This document shows, in pieces, positions 1 to 6,164 of a stretch of 61,873 nucleotides of DNA. Within the stretch, counting starts at the first letter, position 1; every line of letters starts with the position of its first letter. The translations under genes and the position numbers were made by a program. The notes below the pieces were generated by a model, which did no database searches, was not told the origin of the DNA, and was given only the letters and a program-made list of their open reading frames with translations. The DNA comes from Patescibacteria group bacterium (GTDB lineage: Archaea; Nanobdellota; Nanobdellia; Pacearchaeales; GW2011-AR1): the NCBI GenBank assembly GCA_019428815.1, contig JAHYJW010000004.1:1-61873 (forward strand), in the 5' to 3' direction.

Positions 1-493
1 TTGAAGATAAATTAAATTGAATTATCCCTCTTTTAGAATATGAAGGAGACCAGGGATAGATTTCTATTTTAACGTCATTACCATAGTTAGTATTTGGTTG
101 TCCTTGGCTCATAAAAGAATCTGCTAAAGGATAAAATGAATCAGAAAAGTTTTCAGAAGAATTTCTAAAATCATAAGTTACTAAACCTGTAGGATTAAAA
201 AGATTAATTAAAAAAGATCCAGAAAAAAGGAAAATTGAATCTAAAGTTTTATCTAAAAAAACCAGATTTCTCTGGTGAGTCTCTTTTAAGTTTAGGGTAT
301 TCTGAAAAAAGAATACCAAAAATAAAGATAAAATAACCAAAGTTAGAAGTAGGGGCAAAAATTTCTTAGGTTTTTTTTCATTTTGGTATTTACCACGATA
401 TTCACTAATTACACTACCCCCTACTTTTTTAGAATGGTAGATATAGGGGCCATAAATTTTCTCTCCTCTTTTGATATATCTTTTATAAGTCAT
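1..493 (-). CDS. Membrane-anchored exported protein with DNRLRE-like domain (partial)
   Basis: This is the first 164 codons of a gene that runs off the left edge of the window. It starts at the ATG at 493. Residues 1-43 are basic and polar, followed by a strong membrane segment at about residues 45-63 (FLPLLLTLVILSLFLVFFF), so the rest probably lies outside the cell. From about residue 123 the sequence ADSFMSQGQPNTNYGND, then a hydrophobic strand and RGIIQFNLSS, matches the start of a DNRLRE domain, a beta-sandwich common in secreted proteins. Binding partners and the rest of the protein cannot be seen. The gene is divergent from SRP54. Confidence 0.7.
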   Translation of the reverse strand, partial: MTYKRYIKRGEKIYGPYIYHSKKVGGSVISEYRGKYQNEKKPKKFLPLLLTLVILSLFLVFFFQNTLNLKETHQRNLVFLDKTLDSIFLFSGSFLINLFNPTGLVTYDFRNSSENFSDSFYPLADSFMSQGQPNTNYGNDVKIEIYPWSPSYSKRGIIQFNLSS

Positions 494-671
494 ATAAGGT
501 CATCCGAATCATTTTTTAAAAAATTTCAACGAGAATAAAGGGTAGTGTAACTATTTAAAATTAATCTTTCCTTATTAAAAATCCGGCTTTTGTAAACCTT
601 TAATAAAAAAGCTTTTTTATTTTAAGGCCTAAAACCACAAGTTTAATAATCCCTTTTTTCTTTTTTTATTT

Positions 672-2063
672 ATGTTTGAAAAGATTGGAGAATCATTAAG
701 AAAGGCCACAGATAAGATAGCTAACGCCATATTTCTTGATAAAAATCTTTTAGACTCTATAATAAAAGATCTTCAGAGAGCACTTATAGAAGCAGATGTA
801 AATATCTTCCTTGTTAAACAGATATCAGATAAGATTAGAAAGGGCGCATTGGATGAAAGAATTAAAGAGATAGACAAAAAAGAACATGTAATCAAACTCT
901 TACATGAAGAGTTAATGAGCCTCTTAGGAGAACATAAACAATTAAAATTAAAAAAAGAATCTGGAAAACAAGACAGAATTTTACTTTTAGGTCTTTATGG
1001 AACTGGAAAAACAACAACAATTGGGAAAATTGGGAACTATTTCTCAAAAAGAGGAAAAAAAGTCTTACTAGTGGGATTAGATACTCATAGGCCTGCTGCC
1101 CCAGAGCAACTAAAACAAATTGCAGAGAAAAATAAAATTCCATTCCTTATTGATGCTAAAGAAAAAGATCCTTTAAAAATCTGGAAAAAAAATTCTAAGA
1201 GAATAAAAGAACATGAATTAGTAGTTATAGACACTGCAGGACGCCACACCTTAGATAAACCATTAATAAAGGAGATACAAGAACTTACGAAAGAGATTAA
1301 TCCTACAGAAGTAATATTAATTATACCTGCAGATATTGGCCAAGCAGCAAAAAAACAAGCTCAAGAATTTCAAGATGCGGTAAAAATATCAGGAGTAATA
1401 ATTACCAGAATGGATTCTACTGCAAAGGGTGGGGGAGCTTTAACTGCTTGTGCAGAAACAAAAGCTCCAGTTTATTTTATAACAACAGGTGAAAAAATAA
1501 ATGACTTAGAAGAATTTAATCCTAAATCTTTTTTGTCTAGACTTCTAGGAATGGGAGATTTAGAAACATTGATGGAAAAAATAAGAACTATTAGTGATGA
1601 AAAATCACAGAAAAAGGTTCAAGAAAGTCTAAAAGAAGGGAGGTTATCCCTTGAAGATGTTGCAGAACAAGCAAAATCGATGAGTTCTTTAGGAGGATTA
1701 GACAAAATAAAATCCTTAATCCCTGGCTTTTCAAAAATAAGTAAAAAAATCCCTGAAGATTTATTAGAAAATCAAGAAGCAAGGATATCTAAGTGGCCCC
1801 ATATAATTAAATCTATGAATCGTGAAGAAATAGAAAATCCAGAAATACTTGAAAAACAAACGTCGAGAATATCTAGAATTGCAAAGGGGGCAGGAGTGCA
1901 TAACAGTGATATAAGGGCTCTTTTAAAACAGTATAAACTTCTAAACGAAATGATAAAATCTGGAGGTGGAGGAGGTTCAGATATGGGAGATATGTCTCAA
2001 GGTTTAAGTCAAAAACAAATACAAAAATTTGCAAAAAAATTTGGTAAAAAGTTAAGATTTTGA
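672..2063 (+). CDS. srp54: Signal recognition particle GTPase SRP54
   Basis: SRP54 binds 7S RNA and emerging signal sequences and docks with the receptor FtsY in a GTP-dependent way. This 463-residue protein has the helical N domain (about 1-95) and the G domain with P-loop GLYGTGKTTT (107-116), DTAGRH (187-192) and TRMDSTAKGGG (245-255). An M domain follows from about residue 300, then a glycine hinge and basic tail. The usual P-loop glycine-glycine is G-T here, an ordinary archaeal variant. The ATG has no clear Shine-Dalgarno sequence. Bud32 follows 61 bp downstream on the same strand. Family assignment is secure. Confidence 0.97.
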   Translation: MFEKIGESLRKATDKIANAIFLDKNLLDSIIKDLQRALIEADVNIFLVKQISDKIRKGALDERIKEIDKKEHVIKLLHEELMSLLGEHKQLKLKKESGKQDRILLLGLYGTGKTTTIGKIGNYFSKRGKKVLLVGLDTHRPAAPEQLKQIAEKNKIPFLIDAKEKDPLKIWKKNSKRIKEHELVVIDTAGRHTLDKPLIKEIQELTKEINPTEVILIIPADIGQAAKKQAQEFQDAVKISGVIITRMDSTAKGGGALTACAETKAPVYFITTGEKINDLEEFNPKSFLSRLLGMGDLETLMEKIRTISDEKSQKKVQESLKEGRLSLEDVAEQAKSMSSLGGLDKIKSLIPGFSKISKKIPEDLLENQEARISKWPHIIKSMNREEIENPEILEKQTSRISRIAKGAGVHNSDIRALLKQYKLLNEMIKSGGGGGSDMGDMSQGLSQKQIQKFAKKFGKKLRF

Positions 2064-2124
2064 AAGATTCACAAAACGATCATTCAAAAAATTCTTTATT
2101 GAATAAAAAGTTTAAAGGATTGAA

Positions 2125-2751
2125 ATGATACAAGAAAGATTAATTCAAAGAGGTTCTGAAGCAGAGATAATCCTAAGGGGGAAGGATGTTATAAAAAGAA
2201 GGATAAAAAAGTCGTATAGAATCCTAGAGTTAGATGAAAAAATAAGAAAATTAAGAACTCGTTCTGAAGCAAAACTCTTAAAAAAAGCTTCTGAGATTAT
2301 AGACACCCCAAAGTTAATTGGGGTAAATGAAAAAGAAAGAGAAATTGTTATGGACTTTATTCCAGGTAAAAGGCTTTCCCGAATATTAAATGAAATGAAT
2401 TTAAAAGAACAAAAAAAGATATGTAGGATTATTGGGGGAAATATTGCAAAAATTCATAGGTTAAATATAATTCATGGAGATATAACCACCTCTAACATGG
2501 TTTTATATGAAAAAGAAAAAACAAAGATTTTCTTTTTGGATTTTGGATTAGGATTCATAAGTCAAAAAAATGAAGATAAAGCGGTAGATATTCATTTATT
2601 GAAACAAGCAATAGAAGCAAAACATTTTCAAAACTGGAAGGAGCTATTCGAAGAGATATGTGAGGGTTATAAAACATATGAAAAAAGTAACGAAGTTTTA
2701 AATCAATTAAGAAAAGTTGAATCGAGAGGTAGATATAAAGAGAAGTATTAA
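2125..2751 (+). CDS. bud32: KEOPS complex kinase/ATPase Bud32 (PRPK family)
   Basis: Bud32 is the small atypical kinase of the KEOPS complex, which makes the universal t6A modification of tRNAs together with Kae1. The 208 residues show the family hallmarks: a reduced N-lobe, the catalytic loop HGDITTSNM, the DFGLG metal-binding motif, the downstream EDKAVDIHLL helix and the C-terminal RGRYKEK motif. Length is typical for a stand-alone Bud32; in some archaea it is fused to Kae1, but no Kae1 part is present. It probably shares a transcript with SRP54. A tRNA gene follows. Confidence 0.95.
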   Translation: MIQERLIQRGSEAEIILRGKDVIKRRIKKSYRILELDEKIRKLRTRSEAKLLKKASEIIDTPKLIGVNEKEREIVMDFIPGKRLSRILNEMNLKEQKKICRIIGGNIAKIHRLNIIHGDITTSNMVLYEKEKTKIFFLDFGLGFISQKNEDKAVDIHLLKQAIEAKHFQNWKELFEEICEGYKTYEKSNEVLNQLRKVESRGRYKEKY

Positions 2752-2770
2752 AAATTAAAATTAGAAATCC

Positions 2771-2778
2771 TTATAAAT
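2771..2778 (+). promoter_or_regulatory. Archaeal TATA box of the tRNA-Gln gene
   Basis: The sequence TTATAAAT is centred about 30 bp before the tRNA 5' end, the expected spacing for an archaeal box A. Assigned by position and composition only. Confidence 0.55.
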
Positions 2779-2803
2779 TGATTTTATATCTTGTTCTTGT
2801 AAT

Positions 2804-2912
2804 AGCCCTGTCGTCTAGCGGTCAAATCTTCAAGTGCTATAAAAGGTACAGAAGAGACTATAGATACAAGCCTTTGGAGCTTGTGACCCAGGTTCGAATC
2901 CTGGCAGGGCTA
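2804..2912 (+). tRNA. tRNA-Gln(UUG) with a D-loop intron
   Basis: The acceptor AGCCCTG (2804-2810) pairs perfectly with CAGGGCT (2905-2911), and the discriminator is A2912. D-stem GTCT (2813-2816) pairs with AGAT (2862-2865) with one G-U. Anticodon stem CAAGC/GCTTG closes the loop CTTTGGA, giving anticodon TTG at 2874-2876. The T arm is CCAGG-TTCGAAT-CCTGG. CCA is not encoded. Between the D-stem halves lie about 36 extra bases that can form a bulge-helix-bulge, so the mature tRNA needs splicing. Removing them leaves a normal D-loop of 9 bases and a tRNA of about 73 nt. The 3' end is also the left border of a putative integrated element. Confidence 0.9.
2826..2861 (+). other. Intron in the D-loop of tRNA-Gln (bulge-helix-bulge)
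   Basis: GGTC (2820-2823) pairs with GACT (2856-2859) as a 4-bp central helix. It is flanked by a 3-nt bulge AAA (2824-2826) and a 3-nt bulge ATA (2860-2862), and the intron-side helix is TCTTC (2827-2831) with GAAGA (2851-2855). This matches the substrate of the archaeal tRNA splicing endonuclease. Cutting between the second and third base of each bulge removes 2826-2861. The exact cut could shift by one base. The outer exon helix is weak. Confidence 0.8.
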
Positions 2913-2914
2913 TT
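2901..2914 (+). repeat. Direct repeat, left copy (tRNA-Gln 3' end, att-like)
   Basis: CTGGCAGGGCTATT forms the 3' end of tRNA-Gln plus two following bases and recurs exactly at 4784-4797 in the same orientation. tRNA 3' ends are classic attachment sites for tyrosine-recombinase elements. Confidence 0.7.
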
Positions 2915-2978
2915 TCATCACTTTACCGCCAAAAGTTTGTAAATTAAAATTTATTTTTAATACCCCCTCTTGTTTAAA

Positions 2979-3313
2979 TTAATAATATTTTCTCTTAAGC
3001 AATTTTTCAAACATTAATTCAATTCTATTTAATCTTGGATCTTCTCTTATTTTTCTCCTGCAGATTTCAAAGAGACTAATCCTCCTTAAATACTTCAAGT
3101 TTAATTTTATTTTTATTCTCAATTTCAATGGTAATGTAGATTCTATAATTTTTAATTCCCATTTTTATATCCATTTAATTTAATTTCTAACTCCATAATG
3201 TTTTTGCCCGTTTCTATAAGTTTTTCTTATATATCTTTCATATGCTCTCTCAAGATATTTCAACTTCTTAATGAATTCTCCCCCCCCCAAATCCGAATTA
3301 ATTCAAAATTCAT
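2979..3313 (-). pseudogene. Decayed small ORFs, possibly one gene broken at a G9 tract
   Basis: Within the 554-bp gap after tRNA-Gln the minus strand has three linked open stretches. An ATG at 3313 opens MNFELIRIWGG, reaches a run of nine G (C on plus, 3280-3288) and soon stops. One base fewer in the run would join it to EFIKKLKYLERAYERY and onward, ending in YGVRN. Then comes a 32-codon ORF (MDIKMGIKNYRIYITIEIEN and onward), and an overlapping start-less frame ending in LNRIELMFEKLLKRKYY at 2979. No family is recognised. It may be a degraded gene, two tiny genes, or an assembly error in the homopolymer. Confidence 0.35.
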
Positions 3314-3406
3314 AAAATTCTTTTGATGAAATATTTTTTAAGAATTGTTTAACTCAGAGCTACCAATCGTAAGGGGATAGTCCCGTTCAATAGTTTCATT
3401 TCAGGA

Positions 3407-3423
3407 GAAATTTTCAAAATTTC
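3407..3423. repeat. 17-bp inverted repeat upstream of the MNT promoter
   Basis: GAAATTTT and AAAATTTC flank a central C, a perfect 8+1+8 inverted repeat. It sits just upstream of the likely TATA element of the MNT-HEPN operon and may be an accessory operator. AT-rich sequence makes chance occurrence plausible. Confidence 0.3.
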
Positions 3424-3449
3424 AGATACCAAAAAATTTAAATATCTTA

Positions 3450-3465
3450 TTACTTATATAAGTAA
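3450..3465. promoter_or_regulatory. 16-bp palindromic operator touching the MNT start codon
   Basis: TTACTTATATAAGTAA is a perfect palindrome ending one base before the ATG at 3467. A further half-site TTACTTA lies just inside the gene (3470-3476). An AT-rich TATA-like stretch (AAATTTAAAT) lies at about 3433-3442, so the transcript is probably nearly leaderless and the palindrome covers its start. The encoded protein has an N-terminal HTH, which suggests autorepression. Confidence 0.5.
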
Positions 3466-3466
3466 G

Positions 3467-4024
3467 ATGTTACTTAATAACAATGTATTCAAGATTTTAT
3501 CAGAATTTTCCGGGGATTATTCTAAAAAAATTTATGGTGGAAAAATAGCAAGAAAACTAAAAATGAATCAAAAAACGGTTTCAAATATTCTTAATTCTCT
3601 TGAAAAGCAAAATATTCTTAAGTATTCTACAGAAGGAAAAAACAAATACTATTTTTTAAATAAACTGAACATTCAAGTTCCTGATTTGTTAAAAATTATA
3701 GAAATTGCGAGGAAAAACGAATTTATTAAAAAATATTCAAATATCAAGGAGCTATTTGTTGAACTTGAGAAAAGATCTTCGGGGATACTTGTCATTTTTG
3801 GGAGTTATGCTAATCTTACAAATAATGAGAAATCAGACTTAGATATTTTCTTAATAGGTAAGATTAAAGAGTTTAACGAATTAGAAGAAAAATATCATAT
3901 AAAAATAAATTTAATTAAATTAAACAAAGATAAGTTTAATAAAGAAGACATTTTCATAAAAGAGGTAATTAAGAATCACATAATTTTAGAAGGAGTTGAG
4001 AAATTTATTGAATTAATATGGTAA
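3467..4024 (+). CDS. HTH-MNT nucleotidyltransferase (antitoxin-like, MntA-type)
   Basis: Residues 1-70 form a winged-HTH-like domain (IYGGKIARKLKMNQKTVSNIL). They are followed by a minimal nucleotidyltransferase domain with GSYANLTNNEKSDLDIFLIG, where GS (112-113) and D124-x-D126 are the nucleotide and metal motifs. In MntA/HepT systems the MNT protein adenylylates the HEPN toxin and blocks it. The stop codon overlaps the HEPN gene start by 7 bp, so the two are translationally coupled. The fused DNA-binding domain and the palindrome at the start codon point to self-regulation. Toxin-antitoxin function is inferred from family and pairing. Confidence 0.85.
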   Translation: MLLNNNVFKILSEFSGDYSKKIYGGKIARKLKMNQKTVSNILNSLEKQNILKYSTEGKNKYYFLNKLNIQVPDLLKIIEIARKNEFIKKYSNIKELFVELEKRSSGILVIFGSYANLTNNEKSDLDIFLIGKIKEFNELEEKYHIKINLIKLNKDKFNKEDIFIKEVIKNHIILEGVEKFIELIW

Positions 4025-4464
4025 GTTTAAAATGGTGCTGTAACAAAAAAGAGGGTATTAAACTTATTGAGCCAAACGAAAATCTTTCTGAAGGATACAT
4101 CCAGATGGCTGAAAATGCAATGGGGACAATGAATCGCGAGAAAAGATTAAATATCCAATTTGCAATTTCTGCAGGTTATTATTCTATGTATTATTCTCTT
4201 TATTCTGTTTTAATGAAAATTGGAGTAAAATCTGAAATTCATACGTGCAGCTTAGAGTTTATGAAAAAACTTTTATCCAATTTTTATTCTAAGGAAGATT
4301 GTAAAATAATAGAGATAGCTTTTGAGGTCAGAAATCTTTCGCAGTATTATGTAAATAAGATTATTGCAAAAGAAGACATTGAGTTTATTTTCTTAAAAGC
4401 ACAATATTTCTTAAGTAAATCAAAAGATATTTTATCCAGACTCAATGAAAAAGATATTTTATAA
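4018..4464 (+). CDS. HEPN-domain protein (toxin-like partner of MNT)
   Basis: This 148-residue helical protein has the HEPN pattern. One helix carries SAGYYSMYYSLYSVLMKIGV, and a later helix holds RNLSQYY (R105 to Y111). HepT-type RNase toxins usually carry Rx4HxY; here the His position is Tyr, so R105-Y110-Y111 may act differently or only as the AMP-acceptor site. It overlaps the MNT gene by 7 bp. HEPN proteins of this group act as RNases or as partners regulating the MNT enzyme. Catalytic activity is uncertain. Confidence 0.8.
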   Translation: MVSLKWCCNKKEGIKLIEPNENLSEGYIQMAENAMGTMNREKRLNIQFAISAGYYSMYYSLYSVLMKIGVKSEIHTCSLEFMKKLLSNFYSKEDCKIIEIAFEVRNLSQYYVNKIIAKEDIEFIFLKAQYFLSKSKDILSRLNEKDIL

Positions 4465-4643
4465 ATTAGAAAGCAAATAAAAATGCGGATAAATTAGCAT
4501 TTTGCAGGAATTTCAAAGAGCTAATAGATTGTATAAAAAAACTTAAAGATAACTCCCTTATGTTGATATTGAAGTGGCGGTACTCTAAAAAACTGGGTAT
4601 GAATTCTATTCAACACACTAATTGTAGTAATCTTAAACAAGAC

Positions 4644-4778
4644 TTAAGTTCTTTTGACATTTCTCTTGATTAATCGACTAACCACCCTATACAATCTTCC
4701 CAGATAATATTTATAAATCGTCCCAATCACAAACGCAATAAACCAAAATAACACCCCAAGAAATCGTCGTGGTGATCA
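4644..4778 (-). pseudogene. C-terminal fragment of a small membrane protein, cut near the element border
   Basis: The minus strand has an open frame of 43 codons between a TGA (4776-4778) and TAA (4644-4646) with no ATG. It reads SPRRFLGVLFWFIAFVIGTI and continues with a basic tail ending NVKRT. It looks like a genuine membrane helix plus cytoplasmic tail. It begins six bases inside the right att-like repeat, as expected if recombination removed the 5' part of the gene. The family is not recognised. Confidence 0.35.
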
Positions 4779-4783
4779 GGGGT

Positions 4784-4797
4784 CTGGCAGGGCTATT
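4784..4797 (+). repeat. Direct repeat, right copy (att-like)
   Basis: An exact second copy of CTGGCAGGGCTATT from the tRNA-Gln 3' end. It includes the complement of the ParA/MinD stop codon (4793-4795), so that gene's end is built from attachment-site sequence. Confidence 0.7.
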
Positions 4798-5590
4798 CAC
4801 CAAAAAACCGTTTATAAAATATTTCCCTGTTTATTTCCTGCCTACTGGGCGTAATACTTCTAAATAAATTCCTAATAGAATCTGAGTGATATTTTTCTTC
4901 AATTAATGCCGCGGCTAATTTCTTATATTCAATGCTCCCTCGAGATCCAGGCTTATGTCTAGTATAGGGTGTCATATTAGAAAGAGATTTTAACATGTTC
5001 TTATCATAAGGAATAACTGCCAATATCGGAACATCTAAGGTATCCTCTACTCCTGCAAAAGAAATTTCAAAATTTTTATGGTGTACCTTGTTTAAAATAA
5101 GTCCTGAAAGAGGAGTGCCTCTTTGTTTTGCAAGATTTATTGCTTTTATTGTTGCACTTAATGTAGGGTGATCCGGAGTAGTAACCACAATAAGTTCATC
5201 TGAAGCTAAAATAACCGCAAGAGTTTCTTCATCAAGAGATGGAGAAGAATCTAATAAGATAACATCATATTTTTTCTTTAAAGATGCAATTCTATTTTTT
5301 AATTGCAAGGGGTTAACATCTATTTTTTCAAAGATTGAAGCGGGCATTATATGAAAATTTTCATGATTATAAATTGCTTCACTAACATCTGCTTTTCTTG
5401 CTAAAACATGATGTAAAGTTTTTTCTGGTTCAATTATATTCAGATGAAGTCCAAGGTTAGGAGAAGAAAGATTTCCATCAATCAATAAAACTTTTTTTCC
5501 AAAATCTGAAATGGCAGAACCTAAAGAAACAACAGAACTAGTTTTCCCAACACCTCCTTTTAAGCTTATAATACCTACTACTTTACCCAT
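4793..5590 (-). CDS. ParA/MinD-family P-loop ATPase
   Basis: Residues 11-17 (KGGVGKT) are a deviant Walker A of the MinD/ParA family. They are followed by the switch region DGNLSSPNLGLHLN and Walker B VILLDSSPSL. Such ATPases dimerise on ATP and position DNA, cell-division components or protein complexes on membranes or nucleoid. At 265 residues it is a normal MinD-like length. The C-terminus is basic rather than the clear amphipathic MinD helix. No ParB or MinC lies next to it. It converges on the tRNA-linked element. Substrate is unknown. Confidence 0.88.
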   Translation of the reverse strand: MGKVVGIISLKGGVGKTSSVVSLGSAISDFGKKVLLIDGNLSSPNLGLHLNIIEPEKTLHHVLARKADVSEAIYNHENFHIMPASIFEKIDVNPLQLKNRIASLKKKYDVILLDSSPSLDEETLAVILASDELIVVTTPDHPTLSATIKAINLAKQRGTPLSGLILNKVHHKNFEISFAGVEDTLDVPILAVIPYDKNMLKSLSNMTPYTRHKPGSRGSIEYKKLAAALIEEKYHSDSIRNLFRSITPSRQEINREIFYKRFFGE

Positions 5591-5696
5591 AATTTTTCAC
5601 CTATATAAGGAATAATTTAACCGTATTTAAATCTTTTATGTTTTACCTTATAAAGTAGATAACAAAGTTTAAAAACCGGGCATTTCATTTAATAAA

Positions 5697-6062
5697 ATGC
5701 CAAAAAAATCAAACGTAAAAAAAGAAGAAAAAGACAAAATTGAAAAAAAAATCAAGAAGTTATCAAATGAAGAATTTGAAAAAAAAGTCTTAGAACTTGC
5801 AAAGGGAGGGTTAACTTCTGAAAAAATTGGAGAAAAGTTAAGAAAAGAAGGTATTCACCCAAAAGACTATGAAAAAAAGATTTTAAAAATTCTTAAAGAA
5901 AGTGGAGTAGAAATTATCCCAGATGTAAAAAATGTCTCTGAAAAACTAGATAGAATAAAAAAACATTACGAAAAGAATAAACAAGATAAAAGAGCAATGA
6001 GAGATAGAGACAGGGTTTTTTCCCAATTGAGGAGACTTAAGAAGTATCACAAAGTTTCCTAA
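5697..6062 (+). CDS. rps15: 30S ribosomal protein uS15
   Basis: uS15 binds the 16S rRNA three-way junction early in 30S assembly. The archaeal-type middle region is visible (LAKGGLTSEKIGEKLRKEGI) and so is the C-terminal helix pair (DRIKKHYEKNKQDKRAMRDR, then LRRLKKYHK). At 121 residues it is shorter than the roughly 150 usual in archaea. The conserved N-terminal MARMHSRRKG-type segment is replaced by a lysine/glutamate-rich stretch. The start is ATG with a short leader. Confidence 0.9.
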   Translation: MPKKSNVKKEEKDKIEKKIKKLSNEEFEKKVLELAKGGLTSEKIGEKLRKEGIHPKDYEKKILKILKESGVEIIPDVKNVSEKLDRIKKHYEKNKQDKRAMRDRDRVFSQLRRLKKYHKVS

Positions 6063-6152
6063 AACTCAATTTTATTTTAAAAATTATTAAATCTGTTTGA
6101 TTTAATCTAAGGCACGATATAAAAATCGTTAATTAAAAATTAATTTATTTTT

Positions 6153-6160
6153 AAAGGAGG
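6153..6160 (+). promoter_or_regulatory. Strong Shine-Dalgarno of the DHH nuclease gene
   Basis: AAAGGAGG lies 4 bp before the ATG at 6165 and decides that start. Many neighbours have no such site and are probably leaderless. Confidence 0.7.
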
Positions 6161-6164
6161 TAAA

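Larger units (their letters stand above)
2901..4797. mobile_element. Putative small integrated element at tRNA-Gln, carrying a toxin-antitoxin pair
   Basis: A 1.9-kb segment is bounded by two 14-bp direct copies of the tRNA-Gln 3' end. It contains the HTH-MNT/HEPN gene pair, decayed ORFs at its left and a truncated membrane ORF at its right. The stretch 4465-4643 shows no gene. The right copy overlaps the stop codon of the flanking ParA/MinD gene. Removing the segment would place the tRNA end directly against that gene. No integrase is visible, so this is either a remnant or an element mobilised in trans. Integration is inferred from the repeat, gene content and low coding density. Confidence 0.6.

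Noticed and set aside
3360-3390. Small hairpin GGGA-TAG-TCCC as an RNA gene
   Set aside because: Only four pairs, no further structure or promoter pattern.
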